The notes: a model not told the origin generated them from the letters alone. A DNA stretch of 64,000 bases from Ornithodoros turicata (GCF_037126465.1 NC_088207.1:19855049-19919048), one strand, 5' to 3'. Counted from the stretch's first letter, positions 23,310 to 33,707 are shown. Made by a program: numbers and translations.

Positions 23310-23522
23310 CAGGGTGTTTGCTCTAATGTGTCAGGAAATTATATTTAAAGCGAGCGATAAAAGAAAAGCAAGTGATGCTTTTCTGCTACTTGAGTAAGAA
23401 ACAGTTACTGCTTCGCTAGTAGCACAGTCTGTTTCTTAGTCAAGTAGCTGAAAGTAGCGCTCGTTTCTCTTTTATCGCTCGCTTTAAATAAAATTTCTGG
23501 ACACATTAAAGCAAACACCCTT
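23310..23522. mobile_element. TA-flanked palindromic MITE (mariner-type ends)
   Basis: The ends are CAGGGTGTTTGCTCTAATGT and the inverse ACATTAAAGCAAACACCC, inside TA dinucleotides. The arms pair for most of their length (AAGCGAGCGATAAAAGA with its inverse). Size is 213 bp. Confidence 0.82.
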
Positions 23523-24416
23523 TATAAACATTATGACGACGCAACAGCACAGGACGTTTTAAATAATCGTACCGTATTCCGTCACGTGTTTTCAGTTACC
23601 CTTCAGGCTACTTCAATGGGCAACAACCTACAGAGGCCATTAGAAAAATACAGTAATCATTTTCGGCGCAAGGCGTGTTCTTCACTTTAACTATTAAATA
23701 AAATATGTTCCTGATGGAATCCAAGCCAATACAATATGAACTGTAAATGTGTGTTTTGACACGGGTGTTGCATCCATCTCATTTGCGTTTCCCAAGCACT
23801 ATTACGTCGGCAGATGATTACATTCCTTGGCATTGAGGGAAGACAACGACGAACAAGAAGCAACAGCACGTGTCTCATCCTACTTTACTGTTCAACACTA
23901 TTACGTCCTTCGTGGTCTGCGTGAGCCACTTTGAAAGAGAACGCCGTCTGGGGCCACTTAGGCGGCTATGACGACAGTGAGCCCCCAAACGAGTGTTGCA
24001 CGCACAGTGTTGCACGACCTCAGCACTATATTTCTACTGAAAACGAGAACAAGGGCATCCACACAACGGCGGCCTTAGAATCTCCAAATAAACTATAGCA
24101 TCCTGTAGAGAGTCGTATAGATTCCATCATACATCTTATAGTATGACATATAACACGTACGAATAATATCAAATGGAACAGGAGATGGCTTCGACGTGTT
24201 TCTTTCTTTTTTGACCAAACTTTTGAATTTGAAACAAACGAGCTGCACAAGCTCCGAGGGCCTCACATCAGCTACGTGGGGCACCTGTGAAGCCTTCGTG
24301 TATCTCCTGATACTTATACTTCGCTGCACACATATTTATTTCACAACACTCACGGGAAACACAATACTCAGTTACGTGATACTGATTCCCTTCTTTTTTT
24401 TTTTTCCTTTCTTCAG

Positions 24417-24535
24417 TGCTCCTTCTATAGAGCCAGTATACTGGCAGCTGTCATGGTCGTGTCGGCCGCACCTGATGTGATGTCTGCAGTGGTTCACACT
24501 TCCAAAGACTACGACACACTATATCCCGGATCCAG
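24417..24535 (+). CDS. Leader-like exon of the Ig/EB receptor gene
   Basis: A pyrimidine-rich acceptor ends CTTCAG at 24416. The frame is open across the exon and the donor is AG|GTATGG at 24536. It encodes a hydrophobic leader and then VVHTSKDYDTLYPGS. The phase-2 exit joins exactly to the Ig exon through a Ser codon. Confidence 0.62.
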
Positions 24536-27500
24536 GTATGGCCTATGCTGAACAGCTTGGCGTGACGACAGTAACGTCCATGGCCTACTGAAATGTACAG
24601 AGAGAGAGAAAAAAGAGAATGATAAAATGAGAAACCGTTCGAGTTGAGCTTCGAGTTTCTGCGAGAAGGCATTCTGCTTTAAATATGGAATCTAGAGGGT
24701 CCCGCATTAGAAGTGCAGAACCCATTCGCACATCAGCGAAGCGTTCCCGGAACAGCCTGGATTTTCCACTTCGGTGTTGAAAATAACGCAGCGAACGGGT
24801 GCTTCTCTCGGGAGCGATGCTTCTCTCACGGTGGATCGGTCTTCAAGTCCTTAGGGCTACCGCGCCTGCGATACTCGGTATAGTTATGAAGTTCCCGTTG
24901 TTCGAGGATCACAACATGAAGATAGTGAACGACGACGTGAGGGACACCAATGCAAGCCCTATGTCACGTGCTTCATTTAAGACACCGGGCTAGATTTTGA
25001 ACTTTTCGCTATCCCGTAACGCTTGCTAAACGCTCGTGTTCCCCGGTTGACGGCCAATGCGCGTGACGGAATGAGCGCGCAAATTTTGAAAAACAGCTAT
25101 AACGATCGCTATGTGCACATCAAGATTGAGCCCCAGTGCGTGAGACACGATGATGGTTACCGAGACACCCAAGCCTCGTGGCGACACGGGCAATGACGAC
25201 TAAGACTACTTTAATGCGAACGTAATGGCATGTGTAACATACGATATAACGTAATAATTTTATAACTTTGATAACTTTCGATTTTACACTAACGTAAGCA
25301 CGAGATCCCACACAACAGCAACCGTCACAAGGGTATGCGACCAAGACGAAGGCGATCCGTGGCTGTTTTGAGATCTCAAGAACAGTAGCCAGCATGTTCT
25401 GCCTCAAATTGCTGCTTTGACTACTTCGCAGCAAAATCCAGAAGCTACTGGCAGTGACGCCAAGCACTGAAAGCCCTGATCATGAAATGCACTTATAAGT
25501 AATTACAAGAAAGTATCCTCCAGTGGACAGCACCGCAAGGGGTACTACCCCGACGACCGTTTTACCAGCCGCGCGTTCAGAGACACGGCCCACCCGGGAA
25601 CAGACCGCGTTATCAAGGGGCCTTTCTCCAAATTATGAAGGATCGCCTCCACCTTGCCTCGCTCCACTGACTATAAATCTAACTGAAATATTTCGCGCAG
25701 TGACTTTCAGCACCATTAATAATCATGACGCACCATTTGTTTGACTTTGACTCCTGTTTGGACTGTCCTTTCATGGTAACGAACCCCGCACTCGTCTCTC
25801 GTTCCACAGCTCGGAGGAAAATGAAGGCTGGCTGCGGCAGGGCGAAGTGGCAGTCTTCCGTTGCGCCGTCGCCAGCCACGGACCTATGAACATCACATGG
25901 TCGCACAACGGAACACAGCTCGTTGCGGACAACGTGTCAGTAACTGCAACGACTACTCATCGGTCTGCACTCTATAATGGCAGAGAGGCGGTTGTAACAG
26001 AAGGTGTGCTCACAGTTGCCTCTCTGAGGCTGTCTGACAGCGGAAGATACACGTGTATGTTCCGCGACGTCCACGGCGATCTCTCGGAGAGCACAGTCCT
26101 CCGGGTACTACGTAAGCAGTTTCTCAGGTCCCGAGTGTTTCGTCCAGAATGTGCTATGTACGCGTTTCCGAAAAAGTCATCCTTATTACTATAGAGGGTT
26201 CTAGCATAGGGTGCATGATAATAGAGGACCCAAACCCAAGCGCTATAATCAGAGGCCTCCTCAACAAGTGGCAGGATTAGGACGATCGCTCCCCCCCACC
26301 TCCACGCAAGCGCTTTAATCAGAGGCCTAAGACAACCTCAACAAGGGGTAGGATTAGGACGATCGCTCCCCCCCCCCCCCCCGACCCCCACCCAGATCCA
26401 CTCTCTAAACACACACAAGGTAATGCGATTGCGCTACACTTCGACGCTCTACGGGAAAATTCTAACAAAAGAAAGTGAAGCGGTGTCGTTTGTGTTACGC
26501 AAAAACTACCCAACAGTCCACACATTTGTTAAACACGCCAATCCTGATCATGAAACATAAAGTCGCTCTTTGTTATATTTTAAGCTCAACAGTGAAAATG
26601 TTTTTCGGTTCTCGCCTCCTTATACCCAACCTTATGAACTCCGGATGGCCCAACAGTCCGGTGTCTGGGAAAGTCTGGGAAAGGCGTCCAAGACGGCAGC
26701 TCTTTTCGCACCCTCTGCGGCACGATTAGAGGCCCCTCAGACGTGGCTTATGAAATAGGGATCTCGTAACGTACGTGCGCCTGCCTTCCTCGCAAGCAGC
26801 ACCGCTATAGCTAAGGCCTGCAAAAGAAAAGCTGACCCAGAAATGAAAATAGTCACCTTTTTGAAAGAGTCTTGCCTCGTTATCCGTAGAAATGATCGAT
26901 GTCTTAACACAAAACCCGTTCAGATTTCTGTTGTCGGTGTTTTCGGGCGTTTGCAGACGACATGCTCACGTAGATCCTTGTCGTCCACGAGAACGAAGCG
27001 AGCTTGCTTTGAGGCACTTCCCACTTTTTGCAAATATAGCTCACGCACGCAAAACCAAAAGCGGCCCTGTTTTGGACACGAACGAAGCGTCAGTTTCAAA
27101 ACGGTTGAGTTCTGGACATGTGCGTTGATGATGACGCTATTTGACTGGTGTCTCAAGCAGTTGAGTCATCTGTTCTAAAGCTCTCAATTATTAAACTTAT
27201 TATATAACGACTCGTTTTGCAGCATTCCCGAAAAACGCAGGCACTGGTTGTTCGACAGACGAGGACTGCCCGGGAGAAAATATCAAGTGCAGCCACGAAA
27301 CAAGGCTGTGTGAATGTCAGCCGCATTTAAAACGTAGCACGGATGGCGGACGTGTAGTCTGCAGCTCGGGTAAGTTTTATTCGCTGTCATCAACTAAAAG
27401 GCGTACATGTCATCCTAGTATCGGTATTTTATCAAACCAGCCCGCGTGGCGGTTCGGTGGTTAGCGTGCTGGTCATGACACGTCGAGACCGGGACATACC

Positions 27501-29683
27501 CGGGTTCCTGTTTGGAGTCCTGTTTTTGGTTTTCCTGGGTTGCCTTAGAAGTTGGCCCAGAACGCATATTCCTGTAGTGTGTTTATCGTCACGTTACCCA
27601 CCTCTGTGAGGCTGACAAAGGCGAACCCTTTCACCACAACCGATACCTTATGACCATGAACGCGATGTCCACAGAAGGTGTGCTGCGGTTGTGTCTACTG
27701 TTCTTTCTACTGGTGCGCACGTCCTCATCGGTCGCGTGTCTTTTCATTTTCCTCTAGTTCAGTGGTTCCCAAACTAAGAGAAACGAAGAAACACACGGTG
27801 GGTGGTGATGAAGAGGTGGTGAAGGAAGGGTGTCACTTAAAAGGTTAGCTGTAGGTGGTGGAGGTGAAAGGACTCGCTGTTGTCGGCCTCACAGAGGTGG
27901 GCAACGTCACCACTCAAGGAACAGACAACGTATCCATCACATCAACAAAGAAACAAGCAACCAAAGAAAAAAAAGAAAACAACGAACTAGACAGCGAGCA
28001 TGATGATGATGATCCAGAGTATAGATCCAGATCTTCGTCTTTGGTAGAGCCAAAGTTAGACATTTGACCATGCTGTGAATGTACGTGAATATGATTTAGG
28101 TGAATCAACTTATTGACAGATTAAGCCTGCGAAATGCTGCTGCACAGATGACAAGGAAAGGGACCCCTGTTGAAAAAACCAGTATACTGGACAGACAGGA
28201 AACCAGTAACCAGTGTCATATCGGATTATTAACCCAGTCTGAACACTGGTCTTACTGGATAGTCCAGTGTTACTGGCCTTACTGGACAGTTCAGTGTGGG
28301 CATTGGTCTCACTGGAATGTACAGTGTGGACACCGGTTTTACTAGAGAGTCCAGTGTGGTCACTTGGGTGAGGGCCCATCGGCTTTTGCAGAAAAGCGTG
28401 CCTTTTTTGCGAGTCTTTACATTCAAGGCAGAAGTAACCGAACAAGAGATAAACTGATGTTCTGAGGCTGGGAACAACATAAAAGGGACAGATACAAACA
28501 AAGCCTCAAATTGCCTAAGAAATCAACGATGAAAGATGAAAGTCACTGAAAAGGTTAGCCAGCTATAGGGATCGAACCCACATCTACAGGCGTGTTAGCT
28601 TAGCTCAATTGGTAGAGCCCTGGACCGGCAATCCAGAAGATGTGGGTTCGATCCCTACAGCTGGCTAACCTTTTCAGTGACTTTCATCTTTCATCGTAGA
28701 AGTAACCGATCTTTTTTCAACGTAAGCACCAATCCCGACAATTCTCGCGTGCAATAAAGCGGACATGCAGAACCACCTATGAGTAAAGGTTCAAGCGCAT
28801 GGAGCACCGTGTCTCCGAGACAGGCGGCGTCGAATAAAATACGTCGCGTCCTGCCCCTCCTTGCCCAACATAGCAGTGGTTTAAGGTTACCCATGTAGGG
28901 GGGAAGAGGCAAGTTACATTCTTGGCAGCAACGTGCCTGTCTAGCTTTCTGAATGCGTGATAAATCGCTCCACGAGAAATTTGTATGATGCCGCCTGGTA
29001 AAGAAATTTGTCATCTATACGATAGTTTTTAGCGGGGACTGCTTGCAAGTAGCACTCATGTCCGCACATTTATTGATGTGCCGACCATGTCTAAAGCTAT
29101 AATAGAGTTGAGTTTCGGTCAGATTACAGTAGTTGCATGTCGTTCTCAGACTTGATTTCGCAATAAACGACACAGTTAACAGCACATAATCTTGTAGTTG
29201 ACGAGAAGGAATTTATACGGAATGTTGACAAAAATACGATATTTGAATCAACATTTCAATCGATCGTAATCAATATTCTATTTCAGGTATCGTACTCATC
29301 ACTTTTGAAAGTTTCGATATTGCTTTATGTCTTTGTGTCGCCCCGTTATTAAATGTCACCAACCAGCCCACACTGTTATTCAGTTTCAACCTCATTTCAC
29401 TTCCAGCAGGTATAGGCGTCCGCGGGTGGTTCTTGTGGCTCGGCACAGCAGCAGCGGTTCTTCTAATCATTCTTAGCCTGAAGACGATACTGTCGTGCTT
29501 CGTGAAGAGGTAAGATCCGCATCGAGAAAATCCTTCACGCAAGTATCATGTGAAAAAAAAAAGAGAGAGAGAGAGAAGACATTATTTGGTGTTTCTGTTC
29601 TTTTCATCAGATCACCGAAACATACCCTGCTTCCAGTCACAGAAGAATCACAGGACATCAAGACAGATGAGGGCGAGACATGA
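24417..29683 (+). CDS. Small receptor-like protein: Ig domain, EB/EGF-like module, transmembrane helix, short tail
   Basis: Five exons join in phase: 24417-24535 (ends phase 2), 25810-26111 (ends phase 1), 27223-27369 (ends phase 1), 29407-29509 (ends phase 2) and 29611-29683 (stop TGA). The order is a hydrophobic leader-like stretch (ILAAVMVVSAAPDVMSA), then an Ig domain with FRC, ITW and SGRYTC hallmarks, then a compact six-cysteine module of EB/EGF type, then a helix (WFLWLGTAAAVLLIILSL), and then a charged 25-residue tail ending TDEGET. The mature chain would be about 230 residues. A short first exon with the start codon is probably upstream and unseen, since the ATG at 24453 would waste the best hydrophobic residues. 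Function is unknown. Cell-surface recognition or adhesion is the natural inference. Introns hold SINEs and no other coding sequence I can defend. Confidence 0.78.
24540..25520. other. Intron, nothing recognised
   Basis: First visible intron of the Ig/EB receptor gene. No element ends or coding signatures. Confidence 0.3.
25521..25690. repeat. Dispersed ~165-bp repeat, copy 1
   Basis: ACAGCACCGCAAGGGGTACT to the CTCCACTGACTATAAAT region is about 75-80% like 40731-40895. It lies in an intron of the receptor gene. Class unknown. Confidence 0.6.
25810..26111 (+). CDS. Ig-domain exon
   Basis: The acceptor is TTCCACAG at 25809 and the donor GTAAGC at 26112. The Ig fold hallmarks are the B-strand Cys (AVFRCAV), the C-strand Trp (MNITWSHNG) and the F-strand LSDSGRYTC, ending in strand G (STVLRVL). 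NIT is a glycosylation sequon. Both exon borders flank a single whole domain. Confidence 0.85.
26225..26395. repeat. Direct repeat with poly-C runs
   Basis: AAGCGCT.TAATCAGAGGCCT and GGTAGGATTAGGACGATCGC-like stretches occur twice (26238-26300 and 26308-26385), each ending in a C-run. Confidence 0.6.
27223..27369 (+). CDS. EB/EGF-like cysteine-rich exon
   Basis: The acceptor is GTTTTGCAG at 27222 and the donor GTAAGT at 27370. The exon reads GCSTDEDCPGENIKC, then LCECQP, then VVC: six cysteines spaced like an EB module. Both borders are phase 1 (symmetric), as in shuffled extracellular modules. Confidence 0.8.
27437..27641 (+). mobile_element. Ruka-like SINE, internally deleted
   Basis: The head GCGTGGCGGTTCGGTGGTTA and GACACGTCGAGACCGGGA are followed by a shortened body (AGAAGTTGGCCCAGAACGCA, TCACGTTACCCACCTCTGTG). 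It lies in an intron. Confidence 0.75.
27853..27925 (-). mobile_element. Ruka-like SINE 3' fragment
   Basis: GGTGAAAGGACTCGCTGTTG and GTCGGCCTCACAGAGGTGGG are the inverse of the SINE tail seen at 8125-8190. Confidence 0.6.
28181..28372. repeat. Minisatellite of CCAGTGT / ACTGG units
   Basis: Five to six imperfect units of about 35-40 bp with alternating ACTGG and CCAGT. The units are partly self-complementary. Confidence 0.75.
28462..28698. mobile_element. tRNA-headed SINE in foldback arrangement
   Basis: A body in reverse (CTGATGTTCTGAGGCTGGGA) and a partial tRNA head in reverse (GGTTAGCCAGCTATAGGGAT) are followed by a full forward head at 28595-28670 and its first body bases. The cloverleaf is intact. 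The anticodon would be GGC, again with C at position 33. GATGAAAGTCACTGAAAAGG at 28532 is the inverse of the stretch at 28670-28695. Confidence 0.75.
29407..29509 (+). CDS. Transmembrane exon with NAGNAG acceptor
   Basis: The acceptor TTCCAGCAG allows exon starts at 29407 or 29410, adding or dropping one Ala codon. The exon encodes GIGVRGWFLWLGTAAAVLLI and on to LSLKTILSCFVKR, a typical single-pass helix followed by basic residues on the cytoplasmic side. The donor is GTAAGA. Confidence 0.82.
29611..29683 (+). CDS. Terminal exon: cytoplasmic tail of the Ig/EB receptor
   Basis: The acceptor is TTTTCATCAG at 29610. The phase-2 entry gives SPKHTLLPVTEESQDIKTDE and then GET-stop at 29681-29683. 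The tail is acidic, with Ser/Thr sites and no recognisable signalling motif. Confidence 0.78.
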
Positions 29684-29828
29684 CATGGGCGCCTCCTGTA
29701 TTATGTTTCCAGCATTAACAACCGGAATTTTTAGCTAGTCTTGTGTGCGTCTTTCTCAAAAGACAAAATAACAGCGGCAAGCGCGTATAAATGAGATATG
29801 GCGCAGACTAACTGGTGCATGATGATGA
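29684..29828 (+). other. Probable 3'UTR / downstream sequence of the receptor gene
   Basis: Directly follows the stop. No AATAAA is seen before the hairpin at 29830, so the poly(A) site is undetermined. Confidence 0.3.
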
Positions 29829-29829
29829 A

Positions 29830-29937
29830 GGAACGAATAACCGAGAGACGGGACACGAAGACAAGCACAAGAGTTCTCAGACTGAGAACTCTTGTGCTTG
29901 TCTTCGTGTCCCGTGTCTCTCGGTTATTCGTTCCTTC
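29830..29937. repeat. Near-perfect hairpin of ~108 bp
   Basis: GAACGAATAACCGAGAGACG through AGACAAGCACAAGAGTTCTC is followed by its inverse ending GGTTATTCGTTCCTTC. It lies about 150 bp after the receptor stop codon. Confidence 0.9.
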
Positions 29938-30364
29938 ATCAAGCGCGTATATGCTGGCTAGGAAAAAAAAAAAAACAGACAGAAAGGGGGAGACACCGGT
30001 TGACTGGGTATCTGCAGCCATTTTTCGCGGAAGGTCTCTCCATAAGCATGTGGTCAATTTCACCTCAGTACGTCTCAGCAAATGATGATGATGATGATGG
30101 TATAAAAAAGAGGCAAAGGAGGACTTGAATCGCAACAAAGCCGTGTTGGTTACCCCAACACACACAGAGACACACACAAACACAGGGGATGATGCATGCC
30201 CACAAAGGAGAAAACACGGAAGAACATTGTAGGCGATAAAAGGTAGCAACCGGCAGGACTAAGTCACATTGCAGCCGGTCATCTTATCGCACGAAGTGTC
30301 TACTACATGTCTGTTATGTCCAGTCAAACTAGCTTATATAGGACCATGCAATCTAACAACGGAT

Positions 30365-30450
30365 GGTGGTCGTGGCGGTGACGAAAACTGGCTTGCCGTT
30401 GTTGGCCTCACATACGTGAGCTGTGTCACGACTATACCTATTCGCGCATC
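30365..30450 (-). mobile_element. Ruka-like SINE 3' fragment
   Basis: GGCTTGCCGTTGTTGGCCTC, ACATACGTGAGC and GTCACGACTA match the SINE tail on the minus strand. Confidence 0.5.
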
Positions 30451-30519
30451 TTCATACGTGATACCAGTGTGTGTAGGTGAATACTGATGACGTCTGCTCG
30501 CTTTTGGTCTATCTACCAG

Positions 30520-30724
30520 AGCGAACCCAAGACGCGTTGCACAATGGTTGCCCGAGTTCGTTACTCACCCACTTTGCGCCGTCTTTTGTGAAGGAAATGG
30601 GCTTTACTTTGACGTGATTCTGATGGAGTGCTCGGTGTGCAGTTGCACCGGCGGCCTTGTTTCCGCCAATGGCACAGCGTCCCGGGTTCCGTTGACCAGG
30701 AGCGGCGAAGGTCCGTCACGGCAG
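30520..30724 (+). CDS. Orphan cysteine-rich exon candidate
   Basis: Runs from a CTACCAG acceptor to a CAG|GTGGGG donor with one frame open throughout. It reads LCAVFCEGNG...MECSVCSCTGG, a five-cysteine cluster followed by Ser/Arg-rich sequence. No family is recognised with confidence. It could be chance. Confidence 0.25.
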
Positions 30725-30785
30725 GTGGGGCAGGAGCGCAAGAGGAGTTCCCAAGTGCCTTCGTTGTGCCGTTTATGACCTAATC

Positions 30786-30816
30786 TAACCTAACCTAACC
30801 TAACCTAACCTAACGC
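30786..30816. repeat. Interstitial arthropod telomere-type repeat (CCTAA)n
   Basis: Five to six units of CCTAA, i.e. TTAGG on the minus strand, the arthropod telomere motif. It sits immediately upstream of an LTR remnant. Confidence 0.85.
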
Positions 30817-30879
30817 AACATAGCGGAACCATTGATGTACGTATTAGAAGCGACTCGTTTAACAGAACGCGGACGGAAC

Positions 30880-31140
30880 GCGAACTGAGGAGCGGACATG
30901 CAGTGGCATGTGCGGATAATCTATGGCCGACCCTTTCATGGCGATCCCCCACGCTCGTTCCATACTGAAACGCCGTATGTTATGTAATGTATGTATCGTA
31001 CATACGTGTATCGAGTTTCAGTTCCCTGTCCCTGAGTACAGTCTGTTCTTGTTGTAAATAAAGACATTTCTAACCCAGACCCCAACTGAGTTTGCAACAC
31101 ACTCCTGGTGCCGAAACCGGGAATATTCTCTGGACTTCAA
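30880..31140 (+). mobile_element. LTR 3' part plus primer-binding site of an LTR retrotransposon
   Basis: A poly(A) signal (AAATAAAGACATTTC) lies about 50 bp before a CAACACA end. After CTCC comes TGGTGCCGAAACCGGGAA, which looks like a tRNA primer-binding site. Leader sequence (TTCAACGAGCAACCTTGC) follows. BEL/Pao or Gypsy is likely. No coding region remains. Confidence 0.6.
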
Positions 31141-31751
31141 CGAGCAACCTTGCAGTTATGGTATGAACAAAGAAGAAGCGCTCGTCCAGAAGACGTTAAG
31201 TGTCCAAGCTCATCCTCGAAGCACCATCGCCATCACTAACGAGTCACCGAATCCAATGTTACTTGAGAATCTTCTCGGTTACGTGTAAATAACGAAGGAC
31301 TCAGCCATCTTTATAACGTGTTGAGGCAGTACACTCTGAGAAAAAAAAGAAAAGAAAGAGCTGATAGTAGGCGTAAGCGTAAAAAAACTAGCAAGTCTAC
31401 GCGTCGTGGGCTTCCACTTAGCGCTTTTGGCGGATAGCAAAAGGTAAAAAATGCGGCCATTTTGTGATGGCGATTTTAGAAGTGAGGCATTGGCTCTTAT
31501 TTTATGCGTGTAGTATTTATACTTATATTTCTCCTTATGACGACAGTGTACCACTAGTTATACCTGATAGTATATGTCAACACAGAATGTGCATTGACGT
31601 AACAAACCACATTTTGTAAGGTAAGAGACTGCTATGTAAGGGAATTTGTACTAGCTTAATCTTCAGAACAAATTCCATGAAAAAGAGCCTCGAGAATTGA
31701 AAGACGCGTACAGAAAGGGACACTCGAGGTGCTTCTCTTGCAAAACGGTTA

Positions 31752-32308
31752 AGGCCAGTTCCCACATATAGCGCTTTGCTACATGGCACTAGAAAATTGC
31801 GCTATATTTTCCTCCTCGCATTGCTACAAACCGCTATAAAACCGCTCTTGTCGAAGTAGAGCCTCGGTCAACTTTTCTAGTGCTATATTGAGCGGTGAGT
31901 CTGCGTTAACCAATCATGAGATTCTTTCAGCCGTGACGTCGCGGAAGCTGGGGTTTGTTTTGCTTCCGATCACTCGAAGCAGCAAGGCGGGAAGACGACG
32001 ACGATGACGACGACGCGAAAATGGCCACGAGTTTCATCTGCCAATGCATGGGTGTTGGTTATAGGTCTGGTATCGCGATCACAGCATCCAAAATGTCATC
32101 CCCCTTGATGCTGCGGATACCCGACGCAGACAGTAAGTAATCACGGTAGCACCGGTGCATCACGTCGCAAAAAGATATCCCGTGACCCCAGCAGGATAGC
32201 GCTATGTGCTCGGTTGTATGTGAGAACGGCAAAGGGAAAAACAGCGCTAGGTTTCGAGCGCTATTTTCTAGCCCTATAGAGGGAAGCGCTATATGTGGGA
32301 ACTCGCCT
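31752..32308. mobile_element. Non-autonomous Harbinger-like element with TTA target duplication
   Basis: The ends are AGGCCAGTTCCCACATATAG and the inverse TATATGTGGGAACTCGCCT. Both sides are flanked by TTA (31749-31751 and 32309-32311), matching the TWA target of PIF/Harbinger. GCGCTAT-type motifs repeat near both ends. A short internal frame starting MATSFICQCMGVG has no recognised domain. Confidence 0.75.
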
Positions 32309-32519
32309 TTACACGTCACATTGCGCGCTTCACGCGCACAGACAGACAACAGACAGATGCTGAATGGAGTAGAAAGCGTCAATGTAGTCACGGTATAGGG
32401 TCGAGCACCACAGGATTTTCGCCCTCATATGGCCAGAGTTATTCGCGGGAACTTAAATTCGCGATTTTGGAGGAATGAGCGAAAAACGCAAAAAAATAAT
32501 TTCGTGAGAAAAAAAGAAA

Positions 32520-33040
32520 GAAAACACACTTCACACACTTCTACAGTATATATACGAGTATGAACAAGAAACAGCAAAAGTCTCAAGACTGACCCCTGTG
32601 GCATGCCCCAGATGTAGTACCCAGTCTTTGCAGGATTACTTAAGTTCATTATATTTCACAAACTGGGATTCGATCACACAGGGAGTCCCGGAGCCAAGCC
32701 ATGATCTTGGTATTAGGTGTCAGCTTTCTATAGGGTGCGTACACGGCCACATGCCTTCAAGACATGCAAAAACAAAACGTCAACATGAGACAATTGATGT
32801 TCTGAGGCTGGAACACATGGAAAGGATAAATACATACAAAGCCTCCAATCCAGCCCGTTCGAGCCCTACAGCTGGCTAACCTTTTCAGTGACTTCCACCT
32901 TTTATCACAAAACGTCAATTTGTAAGTTATTATCTAAAGCTAATGCCAAGCCGTGGATGAAATCAGACAGGGCCGTGACAGCGGAGTAACCCCCCCCCCC
33001 CCCACTCCATATCGATGCTGCAAAGGAGCTAGCAATCCAT
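32520..33040 (-). mobile_element. LINE reverse-transcriptase fragment split by a SINE
   Basis: On the minus strand, 33030-32919 reads TALSDFIHGLALALDNNLQI (approach to RT motif A). After the SINE the frame resumes at 32772 with a FLHVLKACGRV-like stretch. Then WLRDSLCDR appears near 32700, and MPQGSVLRLLLFL, the conserved GxPQGSxLxPxLF motif, near 32600. Stops and shifts make it dead. Confidence 0.75.
32784..32907. mobile_element. tRNA-headed SINE insertion with 11-bp target duplication
   Basis: CAAAACGTCAA flanks it exactly at 32773-32783 and 32908-32918. Inside are the inverted body (ATTGATGTTCTGAGGCTGGA) and the forward 3' part of the tRNA head (GCCCTACAGCTGGCTAACCT). It interrupts a LINE RT domain, which proves mobility of the family. 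Confidence 0.85.
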
Positions 33041-33045
33041 TTTCT

Positions 33046-33253
33046 TTCAGGAATGATGCTACTTATCATGATGTTACTTGGTTGGATGTTACCTTCCCGA
33101 ACCACACTCTCCGAGTCTCTTCGTCAGCTGGACTCTCGCCCTTTCTCCCTATCGAAATTGCTTGGTCCCTGGCCCAATCCAGCCCAGCAACGCTCTGCGC
33201 TCAAAGGTCTTCTGACATTTTTGGACACCATCGGACTTCGATCGTTATTGTGA
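33046..33253 (+). mobile_element. C-terminal remnant of another LINE
   Basis: The plus-strand frame ends LLGPWPNPAQQRSALKGLLT and FLDTIGLRSLL-stop, the type of ending I associate with tick non-LTR retrotransposons. Its opposite orientation to the neighbouring LINE shows it is separate. Confidence 0.5.
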
Positions 33254-33499
33254 GGGGGCTCGTTATTTTATTCCCCCCATTCCTGGTTGGAATCGCCTGT
33301 GGCGATGAAACTCCCCACTCTCCAAGGTCAAAAATAAAGTTGTCGTTACATGTTGTGAAAGATAAGGTATTTGAATTACTCGCCACTACTTGGTTGCAAA
33401 ACATGCGCTCTAACAATTCACAGCAACTGGTAAGAAGAGATAATTCGAAACCAACGACGAGACTCCTGCCTTACGTATTGGTTTTACACTGGTGATGGT

Positions 33500-33707
33500 T
33501 TGATTTATTTCGTTTTTTCCTCTATGCCCATTCTTTTGTCTCTTTTTTTCCTCTATACATTTCTACAGAACTGTTGTAAATATATTTTTCGATTAAGATT
33601 TATATTATTGATGTTCTCGGGACTGAGTCTTGGGCTTGCCCTGCAGCCCTTTGTATCACGGAAAATGTATATATTGAGATATATCAATAAACAAATAAGC
33701 AAAAAGT
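33500..33707 (+). repeat. LINE-type 3'UTR with AATAAA
   Basis: GGGACTGAGTCTTGGGCTTG, CCCTGCAGCCC and ATCAATAAACAAATAAGCAA form a typical LINE tail. It may belong to the element at 33046. Confidence 0.4.

Noticed and set aside
33053..33253. Signal-peptide-like start MMLLIMMLLGWMLPS as a gene start.
   Set aside because: The frame continues into a LINE C-terminal ending, so the hydrophobic start is incidental.
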